NCBI GenBank assembly: GCA_921293015.1
Contig: OV121085.1
Span: 24,441,911-24,505,910 of the forward strand
DNA: 64,000 bases
Direction of reading: 5' to 3'
Source: Phorcus lineatus
Lineage: Eukaryota; Mollusca; Gastropoda; Trochida; Trochidae
In this document: one piece after another, positions 19,735 through 30,251 of the stretch
Numbering within the stretch: position 1 is the stretch's first letter
Layout: each line of letters begins with the position of its first letter
Program-made: the position numbers and the translations under genes
Notes under the pieces: generated by a model
Database searches by the model: none
Seen by the model: the letters and a program-made list of their open reading frames with translations, nothing else
What the model was told of the DNA's origin: nothing

Positions 19735-20112
19735 AGATAATCCTATAAAAAATGATAAAGAGTAACAAAAACAAAAACAAAAAGTAAAAATTACAAAGAT
19801 GATAACAAAAGCTTAACAAGGGGGAAAAAAAGGGGGGGGGGGGGGGTAGGGTGAAGGTTGGGGGAGGGGGTGAGGGTAGGGGGGTGAGGGTTTGAGGGGT
19901 AAGGGAGTGGGGGGTGGGGATTGAGGGGTAGGGGTAAGGGGGGTGGGGATTGGGGGTCGGGTTTAGGGGGCGGGTAGCTGAGGTTATCAGCATGGTATTG
20001 CGGGGTAAGGGGAGTGGGGGTGGGGATTGGGGGGTGGGGATTGGGGGGTGGAGTTTTAGGGGGTGGGTAGCTGAGATTATCAGCAGGGGACAAAAATATT
20101 GGGGGTAAAAAA
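19735..20112 (-). repeat. C-rich tandem 3' UTR of the RNase H LINE
   Basis: On the minus strand this is a long C-rich tract (ACCCCC, AATCCCC and TACCCC words). Two copies of GCTGATAA-CTCAGCTACCC lie about 95 bp apart, at about 19973-19990 and 20067-20084. It is bordered on both sides by ATTTTTTATAGG (19735-19755 and 20110-20130), so the whole tract is flanked by a short direct repeat. The same ATTTTTTATAGG and AATATTTTTG words follow the proline-rich gene at 33570-33605. Open frames here are low-complexity proline reading and not genes. Confidence 0.7.
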
Positions 20113-20114
20113 AC

Positions 20115-21015
20115 CTATAAAAAATGTAAAGAGCAGGTAGGAATATTGTTAGCCTTTATTGTTTTGCCAGGAATTGGTATTTTGTTATAACTGTACAGTT
20201 TAGTTTTTAGTAGGAATGTTGCTAGATGTTGGTAATTGTTTGTATTAGCTAACAATTCCTGTAGGGTGCTGGCCTTAGCATTGTTTAACAGTTGTCTCCT
20301 GTGTTGTTGATACTTGACACATTCTATGAGAATGTGTTGAATTGTATCTTTAATTTTGCATTTTTCGCATAGGTTATCCGCTGCTCTGCCTGTTTTGTGG
20401 CGGTAGACTTTGTTGGTAACATTATGAAGTCTTAATCTCGTTATGGCGACGTCAACTCTTCTAAATTCATGAAAGTTTTTAACTTTATTGATTTTATGCG
20501 ATTGTATTTGATAATATTTGGTATGTCCCCAGTTTTCTTTATATGATTGCATGTATTGTTTTATGCTTTTGTCCTTATTTATGCTTTTTATTTCCTTTAC
20601 AGTATAAGGTATATCAACTTCATGGTTGTGTGTGAGACCGGCTTTTGTCGCCTGGTCAGCACGTTCATTTCCAAGAAGTCCTATATGTGATGGTACCCAG
20701 ATAAAGCTGATTTGGTTATTATCTCTTAATAGGTAATTGTATAGGTAGTATATTTGGTTTAGTATTTCGTGTCGGTTTTTATCTGTTTTATTTTGTATTG
20801 CTTGTAATGAACTGAGTGAATCAGTGAATAAGGCTATATTCCTGTTTTCATACCCAGTGCAGAGTTTAAGGGCTTGTAAGATTGCCGTGAAGATTGATAC
20901 TTTATTTGGGAGTTTGAAGGCTATTACTTGATCCCCCATGTGTGTGAAGGCTATTCCTGACCCCACTTGACCTTGGTCATCTTTGGAGCCGTCTGTGAAT
21001 ATTTGTATGTGATTA
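20115..21015 (-). pseudogene. LINE RNase H domain and C-terminal knuckle
   Basis: C-terminal part of an I/ingi-like LINE ORF2. The RNase H domain removes the RNA strand after reverse transcription. On the minus strand it starts IQIFTDGSK (first catalytic Asp, about 21010), then FTAILQALKLC, where the usual catalytic Glu of the AEL-type motif is replaced by Ile, then ALFTDSLSSLQAI (Asp) and FIWVPSHIGLLGNERADQA (His and Asp). After it comes a Cys/His motif CEKCKIKDTIQHILIEC. The loss of the Glu suggests RNase H activity is gone. The region between 21015 and 21347 links to RT but carries stops. Confidence 0.85.
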
Positions 21016-21346
21016 CTTTCATTATAGTTAAGATCAATATGAGCTTGGGTGTTAATAAGATCAGTTGGTTTAGGATTGCTTTTATCTATATGTTGTGTTA
21101 ATTCTATATCTACTTGGATGTCAGGTATATAGAGTGGTTTTAGAATATGGCAAGTATATGGGTCTGTTGCTACGTCACATTCGTCAAGCTCGAGTTTGTC
21201 TAAGTGTTTTTAGCAGTTTCCCCGAATGGAGGCGGTATTTTCTTGGCGTGTTTATTAAGTGTTTGTTTTTTATTGCTTAAAATTCCCTGTAAGCAGGGTT
21301 TGTGTTGAGATCTTACAATGTAATTTGTAATATTATTTTCCCATTC

Positions 21347-22851
21347 TTATTCTAGGGGGAGCTCCCCTAGCTCATGTCTTATTAGGTCCATTGGTGTGCC
21401 ATTAAGGCAGCCAGTTATAAGTTTATAAGCTTGGTTTTGTAGACTTATTAGCTTTTGTATATTGGTTTTATTGGTGTCGCACCAGGCTTCAGCTCCATAG
21501 TGTAGTTTGGATTTTATAAGTGATTTATATAGAACAAGTAGCATTTCTTTACTACTGCCCCATCTGGTATGTGAGAGAAGTTTAAGTATATTTAGGTCTT
21601 TTTTACATCTTTGTACTAATTCATGAATGTACGTGTTGGTTCCATGTTAGGCATTCATCAAATATGATGCCTAGGAATTTAACTTGTGTTACTTGGTCTA
21701 GTTTTTCCTCATTAATATATAGTTTGACTGGTCGGCAATCAGCCTTTGGTGATGGTTTAAAGAGGATTGATATTGTTTTACTGGTTGATAATTGAAATCC
21801 CCAATCTTGGGTCCATTGATTTACTTTATCTAGCGCTTTTTGTAGTTGTTCCGCTGCTACATGTTGGTGTTTATGACTGACCCAGAGGGCTCCGTCATCA
21901 GCAAATTGTGAAGTGTTTACTAGCTTTGGTATTTTGCTAAAGAGATCGTCTATCATGATATTAAAGAGTGTTGGAGATATTATACTGCCCTGTGGGGTTC
22001 CATTTTCTAAATCATAGTTGTCTGATATTATGTCTTCTGTTTTGAGGCGGAAGTTTCTATCTGACATAAAGTCATTGATGAAGTTGAGCATTTGTCCTTT
22101 TATACCCTTCTTTTTAACTTTTTGTATTAAGCCAGTTTTCCATACCATGTCGAATGCTTTACTGAAATCTAGAAAGACTGCGACTGTGTATTTTTTGCTG
22201 CGTTGTGCTTCTCTTATCGAGTGTTGTAGTCCTACTAAGTTATCAGTTGTCCTGTAGGACTTTCTGTATCCCGATTGATTTGGTGTAATAAGCTTATTGG
22301 TTTCTAAGTAATGTTGTAGGCGTTTAGTAACCATAGCCTCTAATGTTTTACACAGGTTTGAGGTCAGGGATATATGAGTCTGATTTGGTTGGGTCCTTGC
22401 CTTGTTTGTGTAAAGGTATGATAAGGCTTTCTTTCCATTTGGTGGGTATTTTTCCTTCTTTCCATATTTTATTGTAAAGATTTAGCAGTATAACTTTACA
22501 TCTTTTCGGTAAATTCTTAAGCATAATGTAGCTTGTTTGATCTAAGCCGGTGGCTGTTCCTTTTTTATTATTTATAACATTATTGAGTTCAGATATGGTA
22601 AATGGTTTGTTATACCATATATTTGGTTTATTGTCATCCATTACATATGGTACTGTGTTTTTAACCTTTTCTTGAAATTTGGGTATATAGTTACTAGTTG
22701 AGCTTGCCTGTGCGAATTGTGTGCATATATTTTCAACTTTTTCTTGTTTATTTTGACTGTTGTTGATACATGGTATATGCGTTTTGGAGCTTTTACCTCT
22801 AAAGGCATTTATTTTATTCCATACTTCTCTTGAGTTTGTTTTGATGTTCAT
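21347..22851 (-). pseudogene. I/ingi-like LINE reverse transcriptase
   Basis: Reverse transcriptase in three minus-strand pieces. 22851-22348 has the linker and KKGTATGLDQTSYIMLKNLP and IPTKWKESLIIPLHKQGKDP. 22334-21621 has the core: ITPNQSGYRKSYRTTDNL, AVFLDFSKAFDMVWK (A box, Asp present), NGTPQGSIISPTLFNIM (B box), TSQFADDGALWVS (C box, both Asp present), VKFLGIIFD. 21544-21347 has LIKSKLHYGAEAW and the thumb-like end. Breaks at about 22340 and 21600 are small frameshifts. All catalytic RT residues are kept. Confidence 0.87.
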
Positions 22852-22977
22852 TGTGCTACATAATTTTTTCCATGAATGACTTTTAGCTTTACTGATTAGT
22901 TTTTTTACTTTGTTTCTAGCTTGAGTAGCTAGGGGTATTAACTTTTTGTCTTTTTTAGCTTTTTTCCTTAATAGTTT

Positions 22978-23307
22978 TCATTCTTTTCGCGCTTGCATTA
23001 TTTCTTCGTTCCACCATGGAACTGGTATTTGCTTATGTAATTTCCTTGTTGGGATTGCTGCATTGGCTGCCTTTATAATTGCTTCAGTGATATTTGTGTT
23101 ATAGATATTGGTGTCATCGTTTTTGGTACTTTCATTTATAATTTGTGCACTTAAGTTTTGGAAGATATTCCAGTTGGCCTTATCAAAGTTCCAACTTTTA
23201 TGATTATGATTTTGATTTTGTTGAGTATTGTAGTTCTTTAGGGTAGTGAATAATGGGAAGTGGTCACTCCCCCAGCTGTCATCATGTACATATAAGGAGT
23301 TACGTCC
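22978..23307 (-). pseudogene. LINE A endonuclease, C-terminal end
   Basis: The minus-strand frame has SLYVHDDSWGSDHFPLF, the S-D-H block that closes an APE-type endonuclease, then a linker leading to PVPWWNEEIMQARKE, typical of the region between endonuclease and RT. At about 23308 it meets the 5' end of an inserted plus-strand LINE. The N-terminal part of the endonuclease resumes at 27395-27606 beyond that insertion. The middle of the domain is missing. Confidence 0.75.
23289..23307. repeat. Probable target-site duplication, left of nested LINE
   Basis: CATATAAGGAGTTACGTCC here resembles CATATAAGTTAGCGTCC at 27395-27411 (small gap and one shift). The two sit at the two ends of the plus-strand LINE, as an aged target duplication would. 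Confidence 0.6.
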
Positions 23308-23479
23308 CCTGACCTGACAAGGCATGTTTCTGTGGGCTCTGAAATTTATCAGTTTAAATCTGAAAAAAATACCATCAATCCTACGTACCAGGTATCATAT
23401 GCTATTTATCACCAATATTAACAGCCCAAACGAACATTTGTGTGAAATTTCGACAAAAAAGACATTTTGAAATATTTCT

Positions 23480-24328
23480 GTGATTGATATGTCGAAAATA
23501 GGTGATAACGTCCTAATGGATTCATCAGACTATGTACAATCAGTAATGTCACCTAACTCTATCAGTGAAAGTGACAACAGTGACTTTTGTAAACCATCAG
23601 CGGCCAAAAAGCAGAAAACAAATGTTGACTGTTGTGATGAGAGCGTTTCTGTCTCGAACTTTGAACTCATGGCAGCAATAAAAAATATGCAGAATAGTTT
23701 CACTGAACTGCGGCAAGAAATAAAAGACAGCGAAAAAAGAGTTACAGAAAAAATGACTGACATTCTTAGAGTAGAAACACTAAAGTTAAGAAATGAATTT
23801 GAAATGCAAACACGTTCGTTAACAGAGAAATTTAATCGCCTGGAAAACACATTGGAGGGGGAATCAAATCAGCTTGCTTCAGTAGATCGTCGGGTGGAGA
23901 TATTGGAGACTCGGGGCACCCCCGAGACGGAAGTACAGCGGAGTGTTATCATCCGGAACCTGCCGGTGGGTAGACGAGAAGCTGACGACCCCAACATACT
24001 GTGCAACAGAGTAAACCAACTCATCAGGGACGGACTCAAACTGAAGGATGTACAGGTGGTCAGTGCGACGCGTAAGACTCGTACTGACAACAAGCCTGGT
24101 CTTGTAGTATGTGCAGTGCACAACACTGAACAGAAAAATAAACTTCTGAAGAATAAAAAGTACCTGAACAACACAAAAGACTTTTCCCGGATAAACATTG
24201 ACTCTGCTCTTTCACAGGAGGATCTGGTTGCAAGGGCCAATATGCAAACATTAATAAAAGAAATTGGAAAAGATAAATCATTTCGTTTCCATGGAAATCG
24301 GCTAGTGTCCTACAAAAACAAAGCCTAG
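23480..24328 (+). CDS. LINE ORF1 protein (coiled coil plus RRM-like), intact
   Basis: A continuous 282-codon frame and the best-preserved ORF1 in the window. The N-terminus is acidic and Ser-rich. Residues about 60-140 form a long amphipathic helix with regular hydrophobic spacing (LMAAIKNMQNSFTELRQEI onward), a probable trimerising coiled coil. From about residue 153 the SVIIRNLPVGRRE segment opens an RRM-like RNA-binding core. The C-terminal domain has LVVCAVHNTEQKNKLL and a basic end. The architecture is that of L1-type ORF1p, which binds its own RNA. I chose the first ATG; an alternative start is the Met four codons in (MSKIG). It ends 6 bases before the ATG of ORF2. Confidence 0.85.
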   Translation: MIDMSKIGDNVLMDSSDYVQSVMSPNSISESDNSDFCKPSAAKKQKTNVDCCDESVSVSNFELMAAIKNMQNSFTELRQEIKDSEKRVTEKMTDILRVETLKLRNEFEMQTRSLTEKFNRLENTLEGESNQLASVDRRVEILETRGTPETEVQRSVIIRNLPVGRREADDPNILCNRVNQLIRDGLKLKDVQVVSATRKTRTDNKPGLVVCAVHNTEQKNKLLKNKKYLNNTKDFSRINIDSALSQEDLVARANMQTLIKEIGKDKSFRFHGNRLVSYKNKA

Positions 24329-24334
24329 GATACC

Positions 24335-27027
24335 TTGCGGCTAGGTTTTTGGAATGTTGGGGGCTGGGCACAACGAGATCTGGATAATAGTCAGTTCCGT
24401 GAACATGTAGTCAATATTTCAAATTATGATATCTTTGGTGTCTGTGAGACATTTTTACAGGGTCATGCAACTCTAATTCTAGATGGATTTACATGGTTTG
24501 GTAATAACAGAAGAAATATTAGTAAACGTGCTAGGAGAGGATCTGGGGGAGTCGGTGTCTTTATATAAAATTCTATACTAGAATTGTTCAGAGTGGAAAT
24601 ACTAGACCGTGAGGACGATGACGTCATGTGGATAAAGTTGATTCCATTTAGTGATAATAGTCCTAATATTGTGTTATGTGTGTGTTACCTGCCGCCTCTG
24701 GGCTCAACACGAGTTCACGATGCCGAACTGTTCTTTAATAAGTTACTTGAAAAGTTGTACCTATTCCAAAATGATGGAGTTTTGTGCCTCTGTGGGGACT
24801 TTAATGCCAGGATAAGTAATCACTTGGACTATGTTCAGGGCGTGGATGAAGTACCAGAGAGAGAGGTAATAGATCACAAAGATAATATGCATATGGACAG
24901 TTGTTCCTAGATTTTCTGGTGGAAGCTAACTTGTGTGTATTAAATGGCAGATTAGGCAAACAGGATTATACGTGTATCAGAAATGGATCTTCAGTCGTGG
25001 ATTACGTTGTGACTGCTCATGAGCATTTGTCTTTCTTTAAGAATTTTGATGTGATAAAAATGTGTAATATCATCAATGGCACCAATGTTCCTGTAAGTAT
25101 CCCAGACCATTCTGTTCTCACGTGGCAAATTATTTTCCCAATTATAAAGGTAAACCATGACGATATTTCCTATTGTAAGTCTCAACAGTACAACGCCAGT
25201 AAGATCTCAAACCAGTTTCTTCAAGGAAGTGAATTAGTGGATAAAATAAACTCTGTTATCACAAAACTTGAATCAAAACTTGCTTCATCTATAAATATCA
25301 ACGAAGCTTATGCTGAATTCATAACATTTATGTACTCAGAATTGGATAAGGTTGCCAAGCCTAAAGTGTTTACTTGATCGAACTCCAAATCCAAGTATAA
25401 ACCATATTGGTGTGACGACCTGCAGTTCCAGTGGGATAGAGCATGCGAGTACGAAAAGAACTATTTATCTTGTAAGTGTACAAGAAGGCGTAAATACCTC
25501 AAAGAACTTTTTGTTTCAGAGAGGAAGCGTTTTGATAAGTTATTACGAAAGCATAAACTTGCATATCAGTTATCTGAGCAACAGAATTTACTTGATAGAT
25601 ATAATGACAATGATTCTCGGACTTTCTGGAGGACAATCGGTAAACTCGGCATCGCCAATGACGGACCTAATGTCATTCCTTGGGAGGTGGAGATAAATGG
25701 CAACCTTAGCACATATAAGACAGTTGTTTTGAATAAATGGAAACAGGATTATTCTTCTCTTTTTGCAGACTCATCGCCGCCAGATCACGATGACATTCAC
25801 TACCCAAACATCCGGAATGAAATCAACAATGGTCACGTGACATGTGACACTACTGACCTAAATTCGCCAATCACTTTCCAGGAAGTCGAGCGTGCGGTCT
25901 CACGTGCCAAGCGTGGCAAGTCTGCCGGCGTGGACTTGCTCCCTGCTGAGTCTCTTAAAAACAATACATGTATAAAACTTCTGTCTAAACTTATGACATT
26001 TTGTTTTGAAAACGGCGTGTGCCCTGAACTTTGGCAAAAAAGTATTATTTACCCAATCAAGAAATTGGACTCTGATGCACGTGACCCACTTGGCTATAGA
26101 GGCATTTCGCTGCTGTGTGTGCCTTGTAAGATTTATTCAGACATTTTAAATATTCGCCTTAGTAATTGGTTGGAAGCTAACGGTTTATTAGCTGAAGTTC
26201 AAAATGGCTTCCGCTCTTCAAGAAGTACACATGAACATTTATACAGTTTGTTTTCAATTGTTAATAATAGAAAATTATCTAAGCAATCTACATTTGTATG
26301 TTTTATTGACGCAATGAAGGCCTTTGATAAGGTTAATAGGAATTGTTTATGGTACAAGTTGATGAAGCTTGGCATTAATGGCGATATGGGCTGGGTCTCT
26401 CAGTACACTAAGCAAAGAATAGAGGTTCTTCGTTTCTGGCGAAAATTACATGCACTCGAGTCTTATCGAATACCTAGTATTATTAGAAGATGGTCAGGTC
26501 ATTGGAGACTATCTTGGTATAATGGAGTTTATAAATTGTTAGTCAGTTATAATTTACCTGTAATTGATGTTTTTAATATGTCTCATGATGATTTTTTTGT
26601 AGCTAAAGAGCATCTTAAAACGTCTCACAGTTTAGATTGGTTTTCTGGGCTCTGGAACGATAACGGTCAGGAAAATGGGAATAAATTACGTATTTATCGT
26701 CTTTTTAAAATTTTTTTGCAGGTTGAACACCATGTCGAAGTTATTATGCCTAGGGGTCATAGAAGTATTTTAAGTAAACTTAGATGTGGTACTTTGCCAC
26801 TTGAGGTAGAGGTTGGTAGATTTGCTAGACCAAGGACTCCTCTTCATGAAAGGATTTGTACACGTTGTAATAGTAATGCTGTTGAGGATGAGTTGCATTT
26901 TCTAATTAACTGTGATTATTATTCAGATCTTAGATATAATCTTTGGAAGGATATATCCAATGCTCACCCTCTTTTCCAATATATGCCTCCATTAGATAAG
27001 ATGATTTACTTACTTAACAATAAGTAG
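24335..27027 (+). pseudogene. LINE ORF2: endonuclease intact in outline, RT core deleted
   Basis: Starts LGFWNVGGWAQRD, an APE endonuclease opening. The domain includes VCETFL, SGGVGVFI, CLCGDFNAR, and VPDHSVLTWQ-like SIPDHSVL at its end. The RT part follows: KRGKSAGVDLLPAESL, WQKSIIYPIKKLD, YRGISLLCVPCKIYS, VQNGFRSSRSTHEHL and FVCFIDAMKAFDKVNR (A box). At about 26385 the frame jumps from INGDM straight to the C-terminal domain (GWVSQYTKQRIEVLR), so the B box and the F-A-D-D active site are deleted in frame. Other damage is an in-frame TAA at 24566, a frameshift near 24900 and an in-frame TGA at 25375. It ends with CTRCNSNAVEDELHFLINC. Confidence 0.87.
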
Positions 27028-27130
27028 TTTATTAAGCCCCTTGCCCCCCTCGTCTTCACTATGTTTAGACGCAGAAATATTTCCACCATTTAACTGGAAA
27101 TATATCATGTTTTAATTTAATATTTATGTA

Positions 27131-27200
27131 TGTGCGTGTGTTGTTGTGGATGCGTGTGTGTGGGGGTGTGTGTGTGTGTGCATGTGTGTGTGTGGCTGTG
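27131..27200 (+). repeat. (GT)n microsatellite in LINE 3' UTR
   Basis: Interrupted TGTGTG runs within the 3' UTR of the nested LINE. Confidence 0.85.
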
Positions 27201-27394
27201 ATGGTGTACTTGTGTGTATGCCCTTTTGTATTCTTTTATAGATTTATTGTGACTCCGTGTCTCGTAGGCCATACGGCCGGATGCTGTTTTAAAACATTGT
27301 GATATATGATTTTATACCTTCATTGGTACTTTAATGTAACTTTCAGCATGTGACACGTTAATAAAATATATTTCTTCTTCTTTTCTTCTTCTTC

Positions 27395-27606
27395 CATATA
27401 AGTTAGCGTCCTTTAATCTCTGAAGTGTTATCCTTTCTGATGATATTAGAGCCTGGTAATTTATAATCCCTTTTTTTTGAGAGTTTAGTTTCTTGTAGTA
27501 GGATTACTTGTGGTTGTATTAATTTATTTTGTAATAGTACTTTGAGTTCGGCGCCGTCGCTGCCTAGCCCGTTAATGTTCTGCTGCAATACAGTAAAATC
27601 AGCCAT
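27395..27606 (-). pseudogene. LINE A ORF2 start, endonuclease N-terminus
   Basis: Minus-strand ATG ending at 27606 (MADFTVLQQNINGLGSDG), then QPQVILLQETKLSKK, an APE endonuclease with the catalytic E of Q-E-T. The frame stops at 27403 only because of the nested LINE: past the insertion it can continue with NSLYVHDDSWGSDHFP at 23307. That junction skips the middle of the endonuclease, so either an internal deletion came before the insertion or two different copies abut here. Confidence 0.75.
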
Positions 27607-27657
27607 TATTACAAAAGGGGTTTATATTGTTACAGTGGGTATTTTAGTTTTGGTATT

Positions 27658-28788
27658 TTATTCGGTGGTGCTTTGGCCAGGGTAGTAGGAGATGTTTGAC
27701 GGTGTTGGGGTGTTGGGGTGAATTTTGTCAAAGAAGTCTTCAAAACTGAGACTGGTTAGGCCTACTTTGCAAGCGTTGGTATGTAGTCTTTTAACGTCCC
27801 TGCGGTGTTGCTTTGTAGATATTGTTGGTAGAAAGTTGACTAAGGCCTGAGTTATAAAAACTACAATTGTGTCAACAATCCCTCCCTCTGTTTTAGTGCT
27901 TGGGCGTGGTTTACTTTGTTTCTGATTGATATTTTCCCTGAGATCGTGTGATTCCCTGTTGCTATTATCTTTGTGGTTGTGGGAGTAATTGAGTTTTTTC
28001 CTCATCATGGGCGGGACATATTTGTCTGATTGGTTTTGTGTTTTCCTTTTATTATGTTTATTTGGTTTAGATTTTCTCTCAGACCTAATGTCTTCTAGAA
28101 GTCTCTCTTCTACTTTCTGCAGTGTTTGCTCTAATCTCTGATCTTTGATTTGGGGAGCGGTGTTTAGGTCAGTAGGAAATACTTTCCTAGAGTGGTGTGC
28201 CTCATGATTGACAGGTGAGTGTCGGGGTGAGGAGTGGTTGGAGGGGTTGAAGGTAAAGGAGTGCTCTGTGACATCACTTTGTACCTTTTTAGTTTTGTTT
28301 GGAGGTTGTGTTTTAAGCTGATGTCTATTTAAGTTTTCTACTTGTTTGACTTTGTAGGGACATTTCCTTGACAGAGTACTGTGTCCGTACTGTTTACAGT
28401 TGCCGCAATACATTTTATTGCGGCAAGTGTCATAGCCGTGTCCAGAGCGGTGGCATCTGGAGCAGTTTGTGGCATTGGTACACTCGGCAGTGGAGTGATC
28501 ATATCTGAAGCATTTCGTACAAAAGTGGGTTGTTTCAGATAAGGTTCAACTCTTATGCCTGGTACACCGGCAAAGGTTATGTAGTCTGGGAGAAGTGTGC
28601 CGTGGAATGTAGCTACTGCTGAGGGGGTGTTTGATTTATTTTTCTTAATTCTTCTGACTGTGATTATGTTGGTTTGGTTGTAGTTATTTGCTTGTGTTAT
28701 ACATTCCTGTAGTTCTGCATCTGTGAGTTTAGGATTTACTTTGATAACTCCCTTTGTTTGTTTCTCCCACTTACTTACTTAAGTTGAG
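27658..28788 (-). pseudogene. LINE A ORF1 (gag-like, three zinc knuckles)
   Basis: Minus-strand ORF1 of the RNase H LINE, probably an RNA-binding gag-like protein. It begins within KWEKQTKGVIKVNPKL (no start codon, so 5'-truncated at about 28790) and has an RRM-like stretch to GVPGIRVEPYLKQPT. After a 1-base frameshift in a T-run at about 28530 come three CCHC knuckles: CTKCFRYDHSTAEC, CSRCHRSGHGYDTC and CGNCKQYGHSTLSRKC. A long hydrophilic tail follows, ending at 27658, with SLSFEDFFDKIHP near its end. Gene order (ORF1, 50 bp, ORF2 ATG) supports one element with 27606-20115. Confidence 0.82.
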
Positions 28789-28794
28789 AGTTTT

Positions 28795-29038
28795 ACGAGC
28801 GCTTTCCAGCAATAGCTGATGTCACGCTCGGGCCGCAGCCTTTATAAAAGAGCCTAAAGTTTTGATAGAAAAGTGTGGGTGTTTTTGGAAGCCTAGTCTA
28901 AAAAGTTGGGGGGGGGTACTTTTTGAAACTTTAGAAATTTGGAATGTTGGGTATGCCTAGGTTAAGGGAGTTGGGAAGGGAGGGAGAGGGGGGTGGAGGT
29001 GTGGTATATTGTGTTGTGATTTTTAGGTTGTTTTAGTT
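28795..29038 (-). other. 3' UTR-like sequence of a second RNase H LINE
   Basis: C-rich on the minus strand (CCACCCCCCTCTCCC) and following directly after the RNase H stop. It ends against the truncated gag of the next element. No coding content. Confidence 0.45.
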
Positions 29039-30121
29039 TTAGATACGGGCCAGGAGGCCTAAGGCGTGGTGTATGTGTGTTTTGTTGAGAGGGTTTAAAA
29101 TTTGGTGTATGTTGGTGGGGTTTAGGCTACTTGTTGCTAGTGTTGTATTGAGTGTAGCGCGTTGTGTTGAGTAGTGTGTGCATTGCATGAGTATGTGTTG
29201 TATTGTTTCTGGGTGTGGGCAGTGTGGGCAGTTGGGGGATGCAATATGTTTCTGTTTATGTTTATGTGTGTTGAGGCGTGTGTGCCCCGTTTGTAGTTTG
29301 ATGATTGCCCTGTCTATGTTGGTGTTTTTGGAGTATATTATTTGTTTGCGGAGTGGTTTAGGAAGTAGTGTTTTGGTGTGAGTGGCGATAGTGGATTGTT
29401 GGTATTGTTGTTGACACTTGCTTTTAGCGTGTAGTTTAGTGAGGCTTTTGGCCTCTTGTTTAGAGTGGTATAGTAGTAGTGTAGGTGTTGGTAGGCTAAG
29501 GCCCTCCTTTGCCCCTTTCTCGGCTTTCTCGTTTCCGATTATTCCGACGTGGGCGGGTATCCAAAGGAGTTTAACGGCATTGCCCTGTGTGTTGAGTGTA
29601 TGTATGGTATGTAGTATTTTGGAGATGATGCCTGCGCGGTTTTTGGTGGATTTACTTTGTAGTGCTTGCAGCCCATTGAGTGAGTCTGTGAGTATAAGTA
29701 TTTTGCTGTGGTGTTTAGTGAAGTTTTGTTGTAGGGCTAGCAAGATGGCCATGAGCTCTGCCGTGAAGACAGATTGGTCATTTGGTAACCGGTGGAAGTA
29801 GGTGTGTTTCTCCCAGTTGGGGGTATCGTATTTAACCCTAAGTCCGTTTATGGTGGTGAAGGAGCTTATGTTGTCAAGGTAGTTTTTATTTTCACTTGTC
29901 AACAGGAAACCTTTGCCACATTTGGTAATTTTAGCCAGATGGGCTCCTAGTTTGCATAGCTCAAAGGCCATGTCTTCACAGCTCATTATGTGGTTAATGT
30001 CTGTGTTGTCTAGTGTTACCATAACTAGTTGATGTTTGGTTTTGATGGTTGGTAGTGGGACAGGGTTTATTTTCGGTTCTTTGGGTTTTTCAGGTGTGGT
30101 TCTGGAACTGTCTGAAGTGTC
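29039..30121 (-). pseudogene. Second LINE RNase H domain, truncated at its 5' side
   Basis: A minus-strand frame open for more than 330 codons, from the junction at about 30121 to the stop at 29039. RNase H residues are kept better than in the copy at 20115: SVFTAELMAILLAL holds the catalytic Glu, ILILTDSLNGLQAL holds an Asp, and LLWIPAHVGIIGNEKAEKGA holds the His. The first TDGS Asp is not evident. A CPHCPHPETIQHILMQC motif closes the protein. The frame extends upstream of the first Met (30022) into PLPTIKTKHQLV and then stops being LINE at the 3' terminus of the adjoining element, which therefore landed inside this ORF2. The RT part is not in the window. Confidence 0.8.
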
Positions 30122-30195
30122 TGACAGGCATCGTGTTGTTGTTGTTGGATTGGAGTTTAACGTCTGCTTCCACCTCTTGGTGATTTCGCCGACGT

Positions 30196-30251
30196 GGCTA
30201 TGTTACTTATTGAATTAGTGGGGGGAGTAATAAAAATTAAGTAACATAGCC
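30196..30251. repeat. 14 bp perfect hairpin near element 3' end
   Basis: GGCTATGTTACTTA at 30196-30209 pairs with TAAGTAACATAGCC at 30238-30251. The sister copy has the identical stem at 33966-33979 and 34013-34026, with a diverged loop. Stem conservation with loop change suggests a functional 3' RNA fold. Confidence 0.85.

Larger units (their letters stand above)
23308..27394 (+). mobile_element. Two-ORF LINE (GGCC-hairpin family) nested in minus-strand LINE
   Basis: A 4.1 kb plus-strand non-LTR element with a 5' leader, ORF1 (23480-24328), ORF2 (24335-27027), a (GT)n-rich 3' UTR, the GGCC-ATAC-GGCC hairpin (27267-27278), AATAAA at 27360 and a (TTC)n tail. Flanking near-duplications and the broken minus-strand LINE on both sides show it is a nested insertion. 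The 3' UTR matches the fragments at 13080-13475 and 15980-16020. I do not assign a clade; the ORF1 is L1-like while the ORF2 C-terminus is not. Confidence 0.85.

Noticed and set aside
19733..20093. Long minus-strand open frames of almost pure proline/threonine
   Set aside because: They are readings of a C-rich tandem 3' UTR tract; composition and repeat structure explain the openness.
23530..24371. Long minus-strand frames opposite LINE ORF1
   Set aside because: They are antisense shadows of a plus-strand gene with clear domain structure.
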